In this document: positions 56,664-64,000 of the stretch, piece after piece
Layout: each line of letters opens with the position of its first letter
How positions within the stretch are numbered: the first letter of the stretch is position 1
Source of the DNA: Lytechinus pictus
Lineage: Eukaryota > Echinodermata > Echinoidea > Temnopleuroida > Toxopneustidae
Direction: 5' to 3'
Length of the DNA: 64,000 nt
Assembly (NCBI RefSeq): GCF_037042905.1
Contig: NC_087252.1
Location: 2,301,501-2,365,500 of the forward strand
The notes under the pieces: model-generated
The model's database searches: none
Told to the model about the DNA's origin: nothing
The model's input: only the letters and a program-made list of their open reading frames with translations
Position numbers and translations under genes: made by a program

Positions 56664-58905
56664 GCGATTCCTTCGATCGATTAGAATGATCACTTTTCAC
56701 CTCCTTGGTGTGTCGCACAGTGATCAGCCATACCGAAACCATCATATCGCCAAGGAAGATTCTCTGGAAAAAAAGAAGAGAGAAAAAAGTCATTTGTAAT
56801 GTATAAAAAGCGAAATTTAGAAAATGAGCTTTTCAGTAGAAGTCAGAGGCGGTGGAACGTCAGGCTCATACACTTAAAGTTGAGGAGCACCTATCGTTTG
56901 GCAGACAAAATGTGCTCCTTCACATTCCGGGCCCGATGGTCCGCTGCCTCTGGAAGAAGTAATTCTCGTTTTCCATACTGTCAAAATTTTGAAGTTGTAA
57001 AGTAAACTATAAAACAAACTACAATAGTTTCTTTGTCACAAATTTTCTTTTTTGAGAACCACTTGGAAGTTTCACCAAGATTGTATAGCGTGCACCTCTC
57101 CTGCGACTCAAATCGTGATATTTATTTCTCCTTACCTCTTAAGCTCTCGCTAAGTTTCTTCTTCATTAATTGGGTTATTCATTGTTGATCAATTTTGATA
57201 AGTTACATATTTTCAAGCTTTGGATGGACTCTTTAAATGTCATTGGGTATTTTACACTGTTTATAGGACGCAGAAACCATGGGGATCACTAGTGTATCTA
57301 CGGGGGGAGGGTGGCAGTTTGCCCCCCCCCCTGCCGCGTCACAACCCATGCAAATAACGTATTCCTTCCACCCCCCCCCCCCCCCGACGAGCTTGAATAC
57401 CTTTTTGCCCCCTCTGACGAGCTTAAAGACCTTTTTTTTTTTTGCTTGTCAAGTTTTTTGACGGACGGTTTTGCCCCCCCCCCCCCCCGTGTAAAATCCT
57501 TGGTACGCTACTGCTGGGGATCGTTATATTAAATGACTTGTTTGGGCGTTTTATTACACAGTTACCATGGCTACAGTGCTTCTCAGCCTATCAAAATCGA
57601 GATAAGTTGCCAAATCTGACCAAATGTCAGACGAAAATGTTGATGAAACGCACCCCTGATGAGAAAGCAAAATACTGCAAAAGGCTTCAAAACGACCAAA
57701 TTGATCAACCAAATCAAGTATCCTTCCCTGCATGTGCTCTAAAAAAATATTGTGTAATAATGCGCCATGAGGGTAATTATGTTTCCAACCAACATTGGGC
57801 ATTTTTATTTATCGATTGTGATGAAAATTTTGCCCATTCTAAAGCAATTGCTGCCTATTCTTTAACCTTACTGGACAATATGCTTCCCCATTGGGTAAAA
57901 TACCGCCCCAAATTCGCTGGACACAATATTTTTACAGTGTGCGGTAATAATTTTCTTGGTTTTTGTATTTCGGTGGCGTTATATTCAGATAAAGCAGTGC
58001 AGGAAGTTGGGAAATACAATATGTGTATACAGATTTCGGGGAGAAACAATGCATCTTGCTGTTAGCTGTGTTTTACAATGGGGGGAAAAAACACTTAATG
58101 ATCAAGACTGCATACGAAAAATGTCTCCCTCTTGCGACAAATAAGCATGCAATCGATCTCATTCTTACAGGCGTTTCTGAAGAAAAAAAAAGTTCGGTAT
58201 CCATGTGTATGATTCACTTGAAATTTGAATATGAATATTTTGTTTCATGCATGTATCTTGTTTTAATTTGTTTACATTCTGTTTGTTTTGTTTATAGTTT
58301 AGCCAGGTCTTCTCCGAAAGGTAATCTGCTTAGTCACGGTCTTCCCTTCTTGGGCTGGTAACAGGATGATGATGCGACCATCGGATGACCAACACTGTAC
58401 ATCTGTTCTGTGTTCTGTTTTCTTCAACTGTTTTTTTTTTCTTCAACAATGGTGGTACTCGATCCCTTCAGAAGTTTTCCTTTTTTGTAGAGCTTCGTTC
58501 CTTTTCCTTTACGAAGTTAATGTTACGATTGGGCTTGGTGGCAATGGATTATTCGTTGACTTGGACCCTGATCGATGTGGTATATCGATGTCTTTCATTA
58601 TGTCAATCGGTACTCCTAGTTTAGACAGGCAAATGTCAGACACAACAGTATCGATATTTTCACCATTTATTTCATTTTCCCCTAGAATCCTAATACATAC
58701 AGGAATATTGTGCTAAAAGGTTAACCGTTCGATAAAGCATTACGATTTTGGATTTTCGCGATGTGCTGATGTTTTGTTTAGATGCTAAATCTCTCTATTC
58801 TTGGAATCTATTTATATTGCAGATTGTAGAAGAAGCTCTGCATTTTCTCCAAGCGCCCAATTATATTTTTTATCAACAGCTCTACTGACAGCGGAATCAA
58901 GAATC

Positions 58906-60233
58906 TTAAAAGAGAATGAAACTCTCGGAGCAAGTTAGCTTTTGTGAAAGCAGAAAAATCAAAGAATAAGATCAACAAAAGTTTGAGTAAAATAGGACTA
59001 GCAATAGAAGGGTTATGAGCATTTGAATGTCGAGATCACTAATGCTATGGAGATCCTCCCATTGGCAATGCGACCAAGATCTATGATGTCACAGATGAAC
59101 AACTCTCCCCTTTTGGACACTGAAAATATACCCCAAAACATCTCTTTTTGCTCATTCTAATCATATGACACACTATTCATCAATGATATAATGTTGTGAA
59201 ACCTCTGTACTTGTCCTCTCATAAAAAGAGAACACCTCACCTTGTGATAGACTCTATAAAAGTGAGAATATAAGTGAAATAAGTACTAAAGTAATGAGGG
59301 AGTTGTACGTGTGTGACATCACAGATCTTGGTCGCATTGCCAATGGGAAGATCTACATGGCATTAGTGATCTCAATATTCAAATGCTCATAACTTTCTTA
59401 TTATTCATTCAATCTTCCTCAAACTTTCAACAATATGTTTCTTTGATTTTTCTCTTTGATATGGATTCAGCTGGTTTCAAGGGTTTCATTCTCCTTTAAG
59501 GCCTTGTCCCACTCTGGCAGACAGACACAAAACGTATTCATTAAGAACACAGCGGACGAGTAAAATTTCGGGATGGCTCCATTCGTTTTCAACTGCTTCA
59601 GAAATGGACAAAATAATTAGCCCCAAAAAAATGCAAAAAACATAACAGAAAAGAGCGGACGTGGGTAATGATTATATTTTAAATGATTATGTCTTTTAAA
59701 TGGATGTTCATCTGAAACCTAGCGGATGAAAATGGATAGAAGTGGATGACAGCTACGAAGGGGTTACCGGGGGTTTTGAATACTTTATTTACGAGATATA
59801 ATATACACGCTTACATCCTCTCGATTTCCGTGCAACTAATTATGTATAGACGTTCCAAGTACCTTATCTTTCCTCCCTCTTTCAGTTGTCAGCTGCAGTG
59901 GATGTGAGTTGTAAGGATGCCCAGAGTATGCAGAGAGGATACAACGGACGTTTAACGCATAATAACGGACATGGAACGTTTGTCGGTCGTGCGTGTTACG
60001 GATTTACTTCGTACACGGCGGAAAGTTCATCCGTTCTAAAAGTTTTGTGCAGCTCAAAACCCTTTGCGCGGATGAAATCACAGTGGACGGATACTCGATG
60101 GATAGAGCGTATGAACCACGTATGCAATGTGTACACGACGGACGCATTGCGTTTTCTAACGGATGGCACGATATTTTTCTATTCTGCATTCTCTTTGCAT
60201 CCGTAACCGTAAGTGCAGTGTCCGGGCCTTTAA
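58906..60233. mobile_element. Adjacent TTAA elements (families A and B), copy in duplication 2
   Basis: Counterpart of 46188-47515, with TTAA at 58906, 59496 and 60230; the middle TTAA is shared by both elements. Confidence 0.8.
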
Positions 60234-60903
60234 GCAACTCTTCATCCCGTAGGAGTTCTTTAATTACTTGGCATGATACAGCTGCCGTTTGTCTCGTGTT
60301 CATCGAGCCTGAAGAGGGGGATGGTCCAGCCATTGTGAAGAATAACAAAGCCTAAGCTTAACAAGATGTTGGAATGCGGTTAAGTAGGCCTTTGCTCTCA
60401 ACTAATATTGTTTAGAACAAGAAATAGTGAATAATGGATATTACGAGCAGTATTCAAATTAAAATGTAGGAAAGTGCGATAAACTGGAAGTTTGTATAGA
60501 CAACAAGAAGATTTCAGGGTCGCTGGAACATTACCGTATTATAAGCTTGGTACTCCCTTCACACACACAGAAGGTGTCAAATCAATATGATTTTCCCTGG
60601 CTTATACTCCAATGATAAATTAAAATTGTTAAATTGTTTATTAAAGTCAATCTGATATAGGTGATACTCACAGTCTGTGTACTGTAAATCAAGTCCAAGA
60701 CTCAGTCGAAAAAGAGGTAAACTTTCAACAAATTATTACCATTGAGGCTAATATTTATGATTATCAGTATAATTTATTTCATTTTTGTTCTATTTTATTT
60801 CATGTTTTTATTTATTTTATTTCATTTAATTGATTTATTTTTTTTATTATTTTTTTCTTGGGGGGGGGGGGTTACTTCTATTAGGATTTGTTTATTATAG
60901 TAA

Positions 60904-62827
60904 AGCGGATAAGCCGAACAATTGTGCAAATTATGACTAAAGCATGAAACTTTCACAAGTATTAGTATATGCCGTAAGATTAATTTTAAAGATGGGAGGT
61001 AAATTAATAAATGCCATTTTCGGGCGTTGCCATGGCAACGTATTGATTACCCAAAATGACATACATTCCCATGTAAATGGTAAATAAACATGATAAAGAT
61101 GACCAAAATTATAATTTTCAGGCTCCCAATTGAATACATATAAAATTTAGAAATATTCAAGATCACCAAGATAGTTCAAATTGGTCCGTTGCCATGGCAA
61201 CGGCTTGTTTTTCCCCAGAAAAATAAAAATGTTGCCTCATTTGAACAAAAAATACAGAAAGTGTTCTGCAGGAGTTCTTTATAAAGATAAAAAAATTATG
61301 TTGCCTTGGTAATGCTTGAATTAAATCTAAAAAGAAACAATTTTGGAAAGAGCCCGTTGCCATGGCAACAGCTTATTTCCCTCAGGGTCCAAGTCAACGA
61401 ATAATCCATTGCCACCAAGCCCAATCTCTCTCTCTTAGGTGATCCCTCCACTGTTTTGGAGATTCTCAGAAACGAATATATCAATTCCAGTCCGATAAGT
61501 TAGGGATTCAACATCAGGTTGGAGCGGTGGTCATGAATTTTATGTAGAAAAAAGAGAGATTTGAGGAGCAGACTATTATTTACTTCGGAAGGGAGACCAG
61601 GTTGATGGGTTAATAGGGTAGCACTCGTAGCAATCGTAACATTAACTTCGTAAAGGAAAAGGAACGAAATTCTGCAAAAAAGGAAAACTTCTGAAGGGAT
61701 CGAGTACCACCATCGTTGAAAATCAAAACTGGTACTAAATGATCCGTTGCTATGGCAACAGGCCATTTGGAACATTGATATTTATCGAATTCAAGTATTA
61801 CCAAGGCAACATCAATGTTTATCATTCTAATTGGTTCATGCAGACCACTCACTGTAATATATTCCTCTAAATGAATTGAGTAGGTCAAACATGCATGTAC
61901 ATTAAGTTCATGTTCATTGTATTTTTCACCTGTCCGTTACCTTGTCATCCATGTTTTTTTTCAATTAGTTGTTATCTGGTTGCCATGGCAATGGCTTAAG
62001 ATGTTTTATTTTTAAATTTAGTAACAAACATATCTCGATCAGTACCTTAAAATTAGGGAAAATGGAATGATGATCATACATGTATTCTAAAGTTTTATCA
62101 GTATTTTTACCTTTCTAGAGGGAAATAAGCTGTTGCCATAGCAACGGGCCAATTGCAACATTTTTTTTTTTAATAATTTAATTCAAGCATTACCAAGGCA
62201 ACATAATTTTCTTCTTTATAAAGAACTCCTCTAGAACACCTTCTGTATTATTTGTTCAAATAAGGGGGTCAAAACTTAAGCATACAGATTAAGTCAATTC
62301 CAATCGTATTTTCCACCTGTCCATTGTCTTGTCAACCATGTTTTTTGTGTAAATTAGAAGTTATTTGGTTGCCATGGCAATAGCCTGAAATGTAATTTAT
62401 ACATTTAGCAACCAAAATATCTTTGTTTAGCACTGTAAAATTAGGGGAAATTAAAGATAAATCATATTCTACAACGATTTTTTAATCAAATTTTTTATTT
62501 TTCTGGGGAAAAACAAGCCGTTGCCATGGCAACGGATCAATTGGAACTATCTTGGTGATCTTGAATATTTCTAAATTCCATATGTATTCAATTGGGACCC
62601 TGAAAATTATAATTTTGGTCATCTATATCATGTTTATTTACCATTTACATGGGAACGTGTGTTATTTTGATAAATTAATCCGTTGCCTTGGCAACGGCCG
62701 AAAATGGCATTTATTAATTTACCTCCCATCTTTAAAATAAATCTTATGGCATATACTTATACTTTTGAACGTTTCATGCTTTAGTCAAAATTTGCACAAT
62801 TATTGTGATTTTTTGAGCTTATCCGCT
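60904..62827. mobile_element. Complete X-box foldback element
   Basis: Left end AGCGGATAAGC (60904) and right end GCTTATCCGCT (62817-62827) are inverted, and the outer ~330 bp of each arm pair closely (ACTAAAGCATGAAAC, AAAGATGGGAGGTAAATTAA). GTTGCCATGGCAAC-type palindromes occur at 61026, 61188, 61356, 61746, 61979, 62132, 62368, 62520 and 62682. Inner units occur in both orientations. No transposase frame is visible and no target duplication is clear. Confidence 0.8.
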
Positions 62828-63124
62828 CTATCTTTATGGTATTTGTAGTTCTATTTTGCTGTTGTTTTTAATAGTCCGTGAATTGATGCTTTTTGTCGAT
62901 GCCATTTCATGCAAAACCCCGATGAATTCGTCTTTTTTTTCATTGGGCCTTGAATATAATAGTGAATCGGTTGACGAACCTTTTTTTTTTGTTGGTTCGC
63001 TTGTGGATCATGTAAACATCAAACATTTGTTTTTGTGTTAACTTGATAGCAAAAAATCAACAACTTGTTATTGTGCTTCAATTATCAATTTTGCAAATTG
63101 TTACGTTTTGCTTGATCTTCATTC

Positions 63125-63392
63125 AATCTGTCATTCCCGCACACAATGTGTGCACATCCTCCACTCCCTAGGGAGTATTACAGTCTGTCGCCGATGAGGC
63201 GCACACAGTATATTGGACAAGCTACAATGACTTTCACATCCTACCGGGTACCCATTTAGCACCTGGGTCGAGAGTGGCAAAGTGTGGATTAACGCCTTGC
63301 CAAAGGACGCCAGACCGCGGTGGGATTCGAACACACGACCCTCTGTTTACATGGCGAGAGTAAGAACCACTACACCACGGCACCTCCACAAT
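63125..63392 (-). repeat. tRNA-derived SINE, minus strand
   Basis: On the minus strand: GCCGTGGTGTAGTGGTTCTT (A-box region), GTCGTGTGTTCGAATCCCAC (B-box region), then GACCCAGGTGCTAAATGGGT and ACCCGGTAGGATGTGAAAGT, matching the 1.8-kb copy. The 3' tail is missing or diverged. Confidence 0.85.
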
Positions 63393-63896
63393 AATCCATA
63401 TACCAGTTGGTCAAATCGGACTAAGTGTTGATTGTGCAAAATGAATGAAAATAAAATGGGTAGACCAACTAGCTATGATACGAAAAGGCAATAGATGAAC
63501 TGGTGATTAGACGAATTGATGATTAGACCAAATGGTTGATAGACGAAACATTAATGGCTGAGAGTACATGAAGGTAGACCATGTGATGAGTGGACGAGTT
63601 GGAAATAGACAAATTGGCAATTGACCCTTACTACCTACTTGGCGCTTTTGGGAAAGGTGTATGATAAACCTCGATTGTATTGCTTTTAACGATACTAATC
63701 AAAATGAATATCATTATTTGTAAAGCACTTATGAAAAATCATGTCTCTAAGCGCTTAAAGAAAGCAATTCCTATATACAACTTCAAGCGTTTTAGATTAT
63801 ACTCTAGCATGTCTAATGTGAATACCTCACATTTTGTCACCTTCGAGAGTTTTAATTTATCTCTTCAATCTCGTTAGGATTGATATGCCACTACAG

Positions 63897-64000
63897 GGAG
63901 GCGCGATAGCTCAGTAGGGAGGCGCGATAGCTCAGTCGGTAGAGCGGGGGTTTCGGATTCCGGTGACCCGGGTTCGATTCCCACGTGGTGCGCTAGTGCC
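63897..64000 (+). repeat. tRNA-related head of a SINE, cut by the window end
   Basis: TAGCTCAGTCGG is a good A-box and GGGTTCGATTCCC a good B-box. The acceptor stem pairs poorly and the anticodon loop would be eight bases, so I read it as a SINE head rather than a functional tRNA gene. GGGAGGCGCGATAGCTCAGT occurs twice in tandem (from about 63897 and 63918). Confidence 0.55.

Larger units (their letters stand above)
49158..61877. repeat. 12.7-kb direct tandem duplication, copy 2
   Basis: Begins AATTATAAACAATATATTG and runs to the AATT at 61874-61877, after which unique sequence (GAGTAGGTCAAACATGC) follows. All encoded proteins match copy 1 residue for residue where I compared them. Confidence 0.93.

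Noticed and set aside
63918-63995. Functional tRNA gene at the window end
   Set aside because: A- and B-boxes are good but the acceptor stem mismatches and the anticodon loop would have eight bases; a SINE head is more likely.

Overview
This is animal (eukaryotic) genomic DNA, AT-rich, intron-rich and dense in repeats. The family content suggests a marine deuterostome, most likely an echinoderm such as a sea urchin: tandem Gal3ST-type carbohydrate sulfotransferase genes, multi-exon CARD/Death-like genes, an LRR ectodomain gene, tRNA-derived SINEs ending in (ATT)n, L1/Tx1-like and CR1/L2-like LINE remnants, and many foldback DNA transposons. The species call is inference; nothing in the window names the species.

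Layout. (1) 0.2-3.6 kb: the 3' part of a plus-strand gene, five exons all joined in phase 1, encoding a CARD-like and two Death-like domains. (2) 3.6-14 kb: no host gene seen; a MITE, a frameshifted LINE, a 'GGACCTAACCCC' repeat, a 1.24-kb TIR element and a SINE. (3) 14.3-18.4 kb: an intact three-exon Gal3ST gene (465 aa from the joined exons), with a LINE 3' end in intron 1. (4) 18.4-27.6 kb: repeats, including a 3.7-kb foldback element with Oct-like palindromes and long (AGT)n arrays. (5) 27.8-37.5 kb: a second Gal3ST gene with the same exon phases, broken in exon 1 by a 4,999-bp palindromic mobile element. (6) 36.4-61.9 kb: a 12.7-kb direct tandem duplication, nearly identical in both copies. 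Each copy carries the last Gal3ST exon, a convergent LRR gene with one in-frame stop, and the same MITEs. (7) 60.9-64 kb: a foldback element studded with RFX X-box palindromes, then SINEs.

The most unusual object is the element at 27868-32866. It is flanked by a TTTATT 6-bp target duplication. Removing the element and one copy of the duplication restores the reading frame and the phase-2 splice site of the Gal3ST exon, so the termini are well defined. The element is a giant hairpin: two ~2-kb inverted arms, each with its own copy of an acidic C2H2 zinc-finger gene, meet in inverted 10-bp minisatellites around a ~48-bp spacer. The 6-bp duplication and AGT...ACT ends resemble Polinton/Maverick elements, but no polymerase, integrase, ATPase or capsid gene is present. 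My best reading is an undescribed, probably non-autonomous, palindromic element carrying a duplicated zinc-finger gene.

The second notable pattern is that the tandem duplication has 4-bp microhomology (AATT) at its breakpoints, and its right breakpoint lies in the central region of the X-box foldback element. Either a hairpin-associated rearrangement or a haplotype/assembly duplication would explain this; read-level data would decide.
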